In this document: positions 34,257 through 43,900 of the stretch, piece after piece
How the letters are laid out: each line of letters begins with the position of its first letter
Position numbering within the stretch: position 1 is the first letter of the stretch
Assembly: GCF_003286415.2 (NCBI RefSeq)
Contig: NZ_CP043450.1
Location: forward strand, 2,108,001 to 2,172,000
DNA: 64,000 bases
Direction of reading: 5' to 3'
Source of the DNA: Mucilaginibacter rubeus
GTDB taxonomy: Bacteria; Bacteroidota; Bacteroidia; Sphingobacteriales; Sphingobacteriaceae
Program-made: the position numbers and the translations under genes
The notes under the pieces: generated by a model
Database searches by the model: none
Told to the model about the DNA's origin: nothing
The model's input: only the letters and a program-made list of their open reading frames with translations

Positions 34257-35186
34257 TTATGTAGTAGCCTGGTATGATCTCCTGAATTCGGCAGGCGTTA
34301 TGCCTGTGTTTTTCTTGAAAAACAGGCTAAAGTTAGGCTGCTCGGCAAAGCCGATGCTGTAGCCAATATCTTGTAAAGTCCAGTCGGTTTGTACTAACAA
34401 GGCCTTGGTTTCTTCAAGCAGTCGGTTGCGGATATGCGTACTTACATTTTGCCCTGTGTATTTCTTTAACACCGCATTCAAATGGTTAGGGTGTACCGAA
34501 AGGTTGGCCGCGAACTCTTTGGCAGTTTTCATTTTTATGGGCGATGTATAATTAATGCCGGATGTTTCCTTCTCCAATAAATGAAAAAACTGGTGGATAT
34601 AATGGTATTCGTCTGATACATTATCTGGTTTAGGGAACTGGGCTACACGCATACTTTCAACCATTAGTAATTGAATATAAGCTTGCAAGGCGTCATCCTT
34701 TAAATGATTGTTGGACAGGTCTTCAACACCCATGCGTTCAAACAAACTATTAAGTATCGGCAGATCTGAGTTTTTTAAACGGATAACACTTTTGCCTTTT
34801 TCGGTAAATAGCCCGTATTTGTCAATTGTTGTTTTAAGCTGAGGATGATCATTAATAAAGCTCCGTTTGAAAAGCACATAATGTCCGCCCGATTTATCCG
34901 AAAGGTTCTTCCATGATATAATATCGTTTGGATGGATGAAAAGGATGGTGGGCTCCTCAATATAATAAGTATTAAGCCCCATGGTAAAAACTCCCGCGCC
35001 GTCGGTTATCATTAATACCTTATAAAAGTCTCGCCTGTTAGGTGACAAATAATTGCGGCACTCATGGTGCTTACGATCGAACACTTTTATAGTCCAGTTC
35101 TCGAATGATTCACGTAACACGGGAATCATATCCGGCAGATCGCGCAGGGTATCAATGGTCTTAGCGTCGAGTGTAGTTTGTTTCAT
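34257..35186 (-). CDS. AraC family transcriptional regulator
   Basis: The ATG at 35186 (MKQTTLDAKTIDTL) gives 309 residues; an ATG three codons earlier is also possible. The N-terminal half is a cupin-like sensing domain (about 20-180, with FYKVLMITDGAGVFTMG). The C-terminal 100 residues carry paired HTH motifs (TAKEFAANLSVHPNHLNAVLKKYTG and LQDIGYSIGFAEQPNFSLFFKK, given in part). It should bind DNA in response to a small molecule. It lies upstream of the SDR gene on the same strand; the effector is unknown. Confidence 0.92.
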   Translation of the reverse strand: MKQTTLDAKTIDTLRDLPDMIPVLRESFENWTIKVFDRKHHECRNYLSPNRRDFYKVLMITDGAGVFTMGLNTYYIEEPTILFIHPNDIISWKNLSDKSGGHYVLFKRSFINDHPQLKTTIDKYGLFTEKGKSVIRLKNSDLPILNSLFERMGVEDLSNNHLKDDALQAYIQLLMVESMRVAQFPKPDNVSDEYHYIHQFFHLLEKETSGINYTSPIKMKTAKEFAANLSVHPNHLNAVLKKYTGQNVSTHIRNRLLEETKALLVQTDWTLQDIGYSIGFAEQPNFSLFFKKNTGITPAEFRRSYQATT

Positions 35187-35245
35187 GGCGAACAAGTTTT
35201 CACAAATGTAAGCAGCAAATCAGCGTTTGAGATAGGTAGGGCGCT

Positions 35246-35284
35246 GCATCAGTATTTAATGACCCTGATATTAAATACTGATGC
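35246..35284. repeat. 15-bp perfect inverted repeat
   Basis: GCATCAGTATTTAAT (35246-35260) and ATTAAATACTGATGC (35270-35284) flank a 9-base loop, between the AraC start and the YeiH stop. It may end the YeiH transcript, though no T run follows, or act as an operator for the AraC gene. Confidence 0.7.
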
Positions 35285-35286
35285 GC

Positions 35287-36261
35287 TTATGCTAATTGCA
35301 TAACCGCATACAGTGCTGCACCAGATATGGCAATCCAAAGCGCTACGCCCTGTAAAAGTGGTTTCAGACCGACTGACGCTAATACCCTGCGTGAAAGTCC
35401 TGCGCCTATCAGAAACAAGGTTAGTGTTAGCCCAGCTTTTGCTATGTTGATTATATATGGGCTTATCAACCTTACAACAGGCAGGTAGGTGTTAGCTACC
35501 ATAGCCAGTATAAACAACCCGATAAAATAGGGGATACTTACTTTTTTTGATTTGTTCTTGAACAAGAATGTAGAAAGAAAAGCTACAGGGATGATCCATA
35601 ATGCCCTTGCCAGTTTTACAGTAGTTGCAACTTCAAGCGCGTGGGCGCCGTATTTGCTTGCTGCGCCAACTACTGAGCTGGTATCATGTATAGCGATGGC
35701 ACACCATAAACCAAACTGGGTTTGTGATAAATTAAGATAGTGACCAATAAGCGGGAAAATAAAGAGCGCTATAGAGTTTAATATAAACACGCAGCCTAAT
35801 GCCACAGAGATCTGTCTTTCTTCGGCTTTAATAACCGGTGATATGGCTGCGATGGCGCTCCCTCCGCAAATGGCTGTTCCTGATGAAATTAAATAAGAGG
35901 TCTTTTTCTCAATGTTTAACCACCTGCCCAGCAGGGTGCCGAATAGCAGCGTTCCGGTTATAGAGGCGATGGTAAACAGGATGCCTTCCTTACCTGCCTG
36001 CAGGGCGCTGTGCACATTCATGCCAAAGCCTAAACCAACTACCGATACCTGTAATAAAATGTGTGTGGCTTTATGGTTTAGATGCAAATAAGGATGACCA
36101 GAGCACTGCGCTACTACCAGGCCTAATAATAAAGCCACCGCCGGGCTCATAAAGGGCATAAGACATAGTACTATACAAATGGCAAATATAACCTTGCGGG
36201 CATTTTCATTGATGTTGAGTAACAGGCCGCCGGTATTGTTTAATTGATGTGGGGTATTCAT
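35287..36261 (-). CDS. YeiH/UPF0324 family putative sulfate exporter
   Basis: This 324-residue membrane protein has about nine or ten hydrophobic segments and the UPF0324 signatures SSGTAICGGSAIAAISPVI and CAIAIHDTSSVVGAASKYG. The family (TIGR00698) is annotated as putative sulfate exporter; experimental support is limited. It stands alone between the AraC gene and the pirin gene on the same strand, with an inverted repeat directly after its stop. Length is normal for the family. Confidence 0.9.
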   Translation of the reverse strand: MNTPHQLNNTGGLLLNINENARKVIFAICIVLCLMPFMSPAVALLLGLVVAQCSGHPYLHLNHKATHILLQVSVVGLGFGMNVHSALQAGKEGILFTIASITGTLLFGTLLGRWLNIEKKTSYLISSGTAICGGSAIAAISPVIKAEERQISVALGCVFILNSIALFIFPLIGHYLNLSQTQFGLWCAIAIHDTSSVVGAASKYGAHALEVATTVKLARALWIIPVAFLSTFLFKNKSKKVSIPYFIGLFILAMVANTYLPVVRLISPYIINIAKAGLTLTLFLIGAGLSRRVLASVGLKPLLQGVALWIAISGAALYAVMQLA

Positions 36262-36353
36262 TTTTCCTTTGTTAATGATACAAAGGTGTGTTGAATTACC
36301 GGTAGATTTTCATCATAAAATGCAATCTGTGATAACCAAAAGTTATTATGTAT

Positions 36354-37208
36354 TTAGTAATTCAGCGAGCCGAATACACCGTTTTGATAATCGGCGATTG
36401 CCTGTTCAATTTCTTCGGGTGTGTTCATCACAAAGTTATCTTTAGCGGATACCGGTTCATCAATAGGTTCGGCCGAAAGGAATAGTACTTGAGAATCCTC
36501 TTCAGCCAACACAGAAATTTCTTCGCTTTCCTTTTCAAACACAATAAGATTATGTTGACCGATGGTTTGCCCGTTTACATTAACGGTGCCATTTATAATA
36601 TAAAGTAATGCCCAGTAACCCGGTGTTGCTTTAAAATCGGCCTCTTGGCCTGATGCTATTTTACCAACTATTGAGATGACCGGTGTGAAGTTTTTGATTG
36701 GGCCGGTTTTGCCCTCATAGTCTCCACTGGCTAAACTAAAGTCGAGGCCATCACCGATAAGTACTTTAGGCAATTGGTTGGCTTTGGCCGATTGATAAAA
36801 GGGCTCGTCCCATTTTTTGCTTTTCGGCGCGTTGATCCAAAGCTGAATAAGCTCCTGTACACCACCTTGCTGCAATAATTCGGCTGTTGGGCCTTCACTG
36901 TGCATAATCCCCTTGCCTGCAAACATCCATTGCACATCACCTGCTTTAATGATTTCGTCATTGCCTGCGTTATCCTTATGATAACCTTCGCCCTGCAACA
37001 TAATAGTGTACGGACTGAAGCCGCGATGTGGATGCGGGTGAATCCGTAAGGCCTGACCAGGTGCTATTACTTCCGGCCCCATGTGGTGCAGTACTATGAA
37101 AGGGTTTGCAAACCTGAAATCTTTGTGGGGCAGGGGCTGGCGTACGGATTCTTCGGCAGTGATCTTTTTTTCGCGACCTGCAAGGATATGGGTGATGGCT
37201 TTTTTCAT
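36354..37208 (-). CDS. pirin family protein
   Basis: The ATG at 37208 (MKKAITHILAGREKK) matches the usual pirin start; an ATG 13 codons upstream is less likely. The 284-residue bicupin shows metal-binding histidines in RIHPHPHRGFSPYTIM and MFAGKGIMHSEGP. Pirins bind iron; some act as quercetin 2,3-dioxygenase, others as redox-sensitive partners of transcription factors. The activity here is unknown. It stands as a single gene with short flanking gaps. Confidence 0.9.
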   Translation of the reverse strand: MKKAITHILAGREKKITAEESVRQPLPHKDFRFANPFIVLHHMGPEVIAPGQALRIHPHPHRGFSPYTIMLQGEGYHKDNAGNDEIIKAGDVQWMFAGKGIMHSEGPTAELLQQGGVQELIQLWINAPKSKKWDEPFYQSAKANQLPKVLIGDGLDFSLASGDYEGKTGPIKNFTPVISIVGKIASGQEADFKATPGYWALLYIINGTVNVNGQTIGQHNLIVFEKESEEISVLAEEDSQVLFLSAEPIDEPVSAKDNFVMNTPEEIEQAIADYQNGVFGSLNY

Positions 37209-37307
37209 GGGATGATATTGTTGGAATAAAAATAGTTTATTCTGCATTCAAAAAGGAACAACCCTAATAACAATTACAATTTAAAAACGATAAAGTTAAG
37301 GGATGTG

Positions 37308-37997
37308 TTAATTTGTCGTAAATTGATAAATGTCAGAAACCGAAGTGTTTCCATTTGAATCTCTGGTTACTACTTTCCAATAATATGTTTTAGCTGCCGA
37401 AACGGCCACATCTTTTAAATTACTATCTGAAACTTTAGCTTGTAATAAAATTGGAGATGCCGAATCGCTCAAATAGACATCATAATTAACAATGTCATTA
37501 TCCACATCGCTTCCGTTCCATGATAGTGTGATCTTTCCATTCGTAGCTTTTATTACCTGGTTCATTGTGGGTGCTAAAATCTCGGCAGGAAATGGCGCGT
37601 AGTTTATAACTGAAGGGCCTGAATTATAAAACTTCCACGTATCACTTTGTGGCGTTATTGTGCTACTTGCGGCCTTTGATGTAACCCACCATGAATAAGG
37701 TGTGTTTCTTTTTAACGTGGCGTCAAATTGTGTATTGGCTGTGGTTTGAGTTGCGCTTGTACCATCTGAAAGGTTTTTAATGTTTACTTCATAACTGGTT
37801 GCATTTGCAGCGGCAGACCACTTTAGCGTTACCGTACTTTGAGAAGTGGAAATAACGCTCCCCTGGGTACAAACCTCGTTTTGAGCTGGTGTTAGCAGCA
37901 CTGGTTTGCCTAAAGTAGGGGCAATCGGATCGTTTTTCTTTGAGCCACACGCCGCCAAGATAACTATGCTTAGTATGATAAATATCCTCTGTTTCAT
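37308..37997 (-). CDS. FnIII-like lipoprotein coupled to the giant TIG protein
   Basis: This 229-residue lipoprotein has a lipobox (ILAACGSKK, Cys17 becoming the lipidated residue). Two fibronectin type III-like modules follow (about 28-125, VTLKWSAAANATSYEVNI, and about 135-229, ITLSWNGSDVDNDIVNYDVY). Its ATG overlaps the stop codon of the upstream giant gene (TAATG), implying translational coupling and a shared function. It is expected at the outer membrane. A partner, anchor or surface-display role for the giant protein is inference. Confidence 0.8.
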   Translation of the reverse strand: MKQRIFIILSIVILAACGSKKNDPIAPTLGKPVLLTPAQNEVCTQGSVISTSQSTVTLKWSAAANATSYEVNIKNLSDGTSATQTTANTQFDATLKRNTPYSWWVTSKAASSTITPQSDTWKFYNSGPSVINYAPFPAEILAPTMNQVIKATNGKITLSWNGSDVDNDIVNYDVYLSDSASPILLQAKVSDSNLKDVAVSAAKTYYWKVVTRDSNGNTSVSDIYQFTTN

Positions 37998-40900
37998 TAT
38001 TTTATAATTTTATAAACCGTTTCTTTTCCATCAACAACTACGTTAAGGGAATAAACGCCTTTGTCTAAACTGGATACATCCATGCTGATCACTTCTGATT
38101 GGTTGGTGTAATCCTTGGTTAGTTTAAGCAGCCCTGTATTTAAGCTATAAATCTTAAGTGTTGCTTTTGCGGCAACGCGCTTTCCAATATTAATATGTAA
38201 AATGTTTTGGAAAGGATTAGGGTAAGGAAGAGAGCCGGAAATATTAAGTATCTTTTCTATTATCCCCTGGCAAAGTTTGTCTGTACTCACTGTTAAAGTA
38301 TTACTTCCCTTATTTAACGGTAATGAGATCGTGTTATCACTTGTTTTATAGCTGACACCGTTAAGTTTGATATCATAAGATGCACCTCCATCCATCGTTA
38401 TGTTCACCATTTCTGTAGCTTCATTTACTGAAGTAAATACGGACAGGTCTTTTGGTTCGGTAATAACCAGGTCAAAGCATTGTTGGGTGTTTGCCAATGC
38501 TGCGTCTGTAACGCAAACGTTATAAGTACCCGGCGACAGGTTACTAATGTTGGTTTCCGTATTAAAAGTATAGGTTTTATTTAAGCTGTTACCAGTAATT
38601 GCTGCTGTGTAATTTGCAGATTGCGCAGCTGAAATTGTTATTGAACCGTTGTTTTGGCCTTTGCAGGTTACGCTATTGGCGGCAATTTTCAAATTAGTTA
38701 CCGAAGGGGTAATGGTTAGCCTACCGCTAATGTAATTGAAATCATAATTATCGGAAACAGCCCCGTTAACCACTATGTCATAAATGCCGGCCGGCGATTG
38801 CTGGGTTGCTATCGTACTAATTACCGGCTGTACGGATAGCTTACTTTGATCTTCCCCGGAGATAAAGCCGGTGTACTCAAACGTAAGATTAGGGTTTGCC
38901 GTTCCAAACACACGAGTTTGGTCGTTTGCTTTCACCTGTAGTGCCTTTTTATTGATGACCAGTAGCTGCTTAACTTCTACGGCAGAGTTATGCAAGGCGT
39001 CGCCGGTTTGTGATGCAGTAATGGTTATTGTCCCTGCTTTGATGATATGTAGTTTGCCATTTACTATAGTAATGGCATCAGGTTTATCTACCTTATAAGT
39101 TACAGGAATAGCAGTGTTATTGCTAACTACAGGTAAAAGAAAATCACCATCTCCATAGGTATGGTTGGCAAGGGCCGGAAAATTGATCACAAGATTTGTT
39201 TTAACTGTTACCCCTGCCAGCGTTGCTGTACCGCCTGCAGTGGTTACCGTAAGGTCTCCGCTGATACCGGCAAAGGTGGCTGTAATTTTAGTGTCGGAAT
39301 TTACAGTAAATGCTGAGGCTGGAACACCGGCTATAGTTACGTTGGTAGCTTTTGTTAAGTTACTACCATTAATGATAAGTGTGCCGCTGCCGTCTGTTAA
39401 TGCGTTTGCCGAAGTTATTATCGGTGCCGGTATAAAAACAAACCCCGGGAAAGAAGCCGGGCCATTGGGAGTTTGAATTGAAATTGCTCCTGTTTCGCCA
39501 TCACCCACAATAGCTGTGATGGTTTGAGTTGAATCAACTTTAAATGATTGTGCTACTTTATTGCCAAATTTCACAACAGTTGTTTCATCAAAGTGCTCGC
39601 CAGTGATGGTTATTTTTGTCCCCGCTTTAGCTGTTAACGGCGAAACTGATGTAATTTTTGGCGTCACGGCTGGCCCATTATGGTTAATTGACAATGTTGT
39701 GCCATTGCTGATTAGTATTAAATCCATTCTGCCATCGCCATCCATGTCATTAAATCTTACGCCACCCGCCGAACTATTGTTGGTTCCGGGGAGGAGCGGC
39801 GCAGGCAAAGCAAGTGAGATATTACCTGGTGAGGATTGATTGCGAGAATAGTAAACCCCGGTGTTTGATCCAACTACGTCTATCTTTCCGTCTCCGTCCA
39901 CATCCGCAGCCATAGGATTATCCGTTAAGAGATAATTGGCAAAAGCCTTTGCAGGTTCAAATGATGAGGCATCTATTGTTCCTTTCGTTGCTTTGTTCCT
40001 CGAAATAAGTAATACGCCATTTGAAAAGTCGTCTTCGAGAAGATCTACTTTTCCATCTCCGTCAAAATCGCCGGTGGTCATATCCCATGCCATGTAATAA
40101 TACCCCGGATGTGAAAAGTAAGTTGGCGGAAAATCTGAAGATGAAAGATCGCCCGGTACCGAATTATTTTTAAATACGGATATGCCTGTGTAAGAACTCC
40201 CACCAATAGGATCAGGCTTATTGTCTCCGTCAATATCTGTAAGCGTGAAAGAAATTGTACCGCTCGACGATGTATTTTGAAGGCCCATTAAGGGGCCGAA
40301 CGAAATGCTTGATCCGTTAGAGGTGTTAGGATAGCAATAGATATTGAAGTCATAAAGTACCAGATCGGGTTTGCCATCCAAATTCATATCTCTAAGTATC
40401 ATGGTCCCCAGGGTAGCTCCATTCAAATTTTCTAATGTTTTCGCTTCAAAGGAAATATTTCCTTTAGTGGATGTGTTGTGTAAAAGAACTACGCTGGGAT
40501 TAGTGCTAAACAAAATATCCATTTTACCGTCACCATCCACATCGCCAACAACCGAAGAAAGTACCTGCCTTTCAGTTTGAAGTAGAACTTTTTGCATAAA
40601 TGATGACTTGGATAACATCGGATCGGCACCATGCCTGAGAATATAAAGAGAATCATCTTTGGGTATCAGCAAATCGGGATTGCCATCTCCGTCAAAATCG
40701 GCAATCTGATAAAGTCCAAGTCCTGTTTTAAATTTGATATCCAGCTTGTTCGAATAAGTGGGTCCTCCGTTATTATTGGTTACGTGGAATGGTAGATTTG
40801 AAGTTGCAGACAATTTCTTATCGGTATTAATTACCGTTATTGAGTTGTTAGCACCTGCGGGCACAAAAACTTCAAGATGGGTCTTTGTTGCGCTTTTGAC

Positions 40901-43900
40901 CCTGGCTTTAACCGGGCCAAAAAACACAACATTGTTTTGGGACGTTGTACTAAAATTATCCCCTTCTATGGCTACCGTTGTTCCTATAGGCCCTGAAGCT
41001 GGTGAAAAAGAAGCTATTGAGGGAGGCGTGTCATATAAATAGCCGAGTAGCGTACCCGTACCGCCAGCCGCTGTTACCGAAATAGCACCTGTAGCACCGG
41101 CACCAGGTTTAGCCGAAATACTTGTAGGCGATAAAACAGTAAACGATGTTGCCGTTACACCACCAAATTTAACTTCGGTAACATCCTGAAAGTTATTTCC
41201 GGTAATGGTAACCACCGCGTTTGAGGCGTCGCCACTTTTTGTGTAAGAGCTTACCACCGGCACCGGTATAAAAGTAAACCCGGGAAATACCACCGAGCCA
41301 CCAGGCCCCGTAATCGTAATATCCCCCGATTCGCCGTATACCGGCTCTGCCGTAATTTGAGTTGGTGAAACTATTTTGAAGTTGCCATAGTTAGCTCCAA
41401 ACTGGAGTTGGGTTATACCTGTAAAGTTTGTACCATTAATGGTTACTGTTGTTTGCGCATTGGCCTTTAACGGATTTACAGAGGTTATAGTAGGGGCAGG
41501 ATACCAGGTAAAACCATCCAATTCAGTTGTGCCGGCTATGGTTTTAACCGAAATTTTACCGGAAGCGCCGGCGCCTACTTTGACTGTAATTAAATTGTCG
41601 GTAACAGAAGTGATGGTTGCAGGTACTCCACCAATTTTTACTTCGGATGTGCTGGCGAGGTATGAACCATTAATATTCATTATTGTACCCGAACCGCCCG
41701 AAGTTGGTGTAAAAGAGTATATATAAGGTGGATAAACAAAGTTGAAACCATCTTTATTAGCGGTGCCAGTTGGCGCTGTAACGCTAACTGTACCACTTGT
41801 ACCATTGCCAACCACAGCATCAATTTCTTTAGAAGAAACAATTTTAAAAGACGCTGCATCGGTATTGCCAAATTTTACAGATTGCACAGCATCTAAATTT
41901 TCACCCATTATAATAACTGTTTGACCTATAGCTGCCATTGAGGGGGTGAGGGTTGTAATTGTTGGCGATGAATATTTAAATCCGGTTAAGGCAGCTGTGC
42001 CTCCTACTGTAGATACTGTTATATCTCCGGAAGCTCCATTGCCTACTGCTGCAGTTACAGTTGTAGGAGACGACACATACGCGTACAATGCCGGAACACC
42101 TCCGAATTTTACGGTTATATTTCCGTAAAAATTAGAGCCTGTAATGGTTACCACACCACCGTTTTTTTGCGAAGCGGGGGTAAAAGAAGTAATGGCAGGC
42201 GCCTGCACCCAGGTGAAGCCTGAAATTTTGTCGCTACCCTGCGGAGTTGTTACTACTACATTACCCGACATACTTGTAGCAGCCGGGGTGGCTGTAATAC
42301 TATTTGCCGAAGTTACGGTAAAAGATGCAGCCGGCACACCACCGAAACTCACAGAGGTAGCCCCGGTGAAATTAATGCCCGTTATAGTTATTGGTGTGGC
42401 AGATAAAGATCCGGCATAATTAGGAGTGAGGTAGTTAATGACCGGGCCGGGATGTGCAAAGCCTGCTACTGAAGCTTTGCCTAAAGGCGTTGTTACTGTT
42501 ATGTTTCCTGTTTTTCCTGTGCCAACTATAGCTGTGATTTGCGTAGGAGAGTTGACTGTAAAAGAAGTAGCAGGTACTCCCCCAAATTCAACTGCCGAAG
42601 TATTAGTAAAATTGCTACCTTTAATAATAACAGATTCGCCAATACCTGCGCTGGCCGGCGAAAATGATGTAATAACAGGCCCCGTATGTACAAAGCCTTG
42701 TAAACTTGCGTAACCGCCCTCTGAAGAAACCGTAACTGCACCTGATGTTCCGTAGCCTACAGTTGCTTCTATAGTGGTTGGGGACAAAACCTTAAAAGCA
42801 GCGCTTATCCCACCGAACGAAACGTTATCGACTTCATCAAGATTAGTACCAGTGATGATTACTTTATCCCCAGCAGCAGCTGTTTGCGGGGTAAATGATG
42901 TAATAGTTGGTGCAGGTACCAAAACAAAGCCCGGATAGGTAACGGTTCCCCCTGTTGTCGTAATCGTAATGTCGCCGGACGAAGCTCCATAGCCAACATT
43001 AACGTATAATTGACTTTCATAATTAAAGCTGATATTGGCAGGTACCCCGCCTATAGTTACCCGCGCGCCACTTAGGCCCGAGCCATAAATAATAATGGTT
43101 GAGTTATACCCTGCCTTAGTTGGGTAAACTTGTGTTATTACAGGCGGAGGCATAAAGGTAAAGTCATAATAGGATCCTGAAGTGCCTGCTGGCGTAGTGA
43201 CAGTAATGCCATTTGATGATCCTGCGGCTACAACAGCGGTGATTTGCGTTGGCGAAACAACTTTAAATGAAGTAGCGTTGGTATTACCGAACTTAATTGC
43301 AGTAGTGTTATTAAAGTTACTCCCGTTGATTGTTATTGTTGTACCTGCGCCGCCGCTGGCGGGTGAAATTGACGAGACCGAAGGAGGATAAATATAAGTG
43401 AACCCCGGGAATGTACCATACCCACTTGGCGCCGATATACTCACATCACCAGATGCCCCTTCCTGTAGCGTAGCCTCTATTTGAGTTGGAGAAACTATTT
43501 TAAATGCTGCATAATAACTTCCAAAATAAACCTGGCTAACATCCGAAAAACCAGTGCCGTTAATAGTTATTTTACTGCCTTTCCATCCGCTTAATGGCGA
43601 AACGGAAGATATCGTAGGAGGCGGAATAAAACTGAAGCCGGAAAGGCGGGCTGTTCCCCTTGGCGTAGTAACTGTTACCTCACCCGAGGTGGCGCCTGCA
43701 GGTACATAAGTAGTGATGCTGGTAGGGGTTACATCAAAATAATCAACCTTTTTACCGCCAATGGTTACCGCTGTAGCTTCTGTAAAAAAATTGCCGGTTA
43801 TAATTATCCGGGTATCGAAGTGCCCGGCCGTGGGGCTAAAAGAATTGATGACCGGAGGATCTGAGGATAGCACAACCTTCAAGTTGATTGTGGTTGAAGC

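Noticed and set aside
38871-43391. Several 60-100-codon plus-strand frames inside the giant gene
   Set aside because: They are antisense shadows of the TIG repeats; their Val/Pro-rich products recur because the repeats recur.
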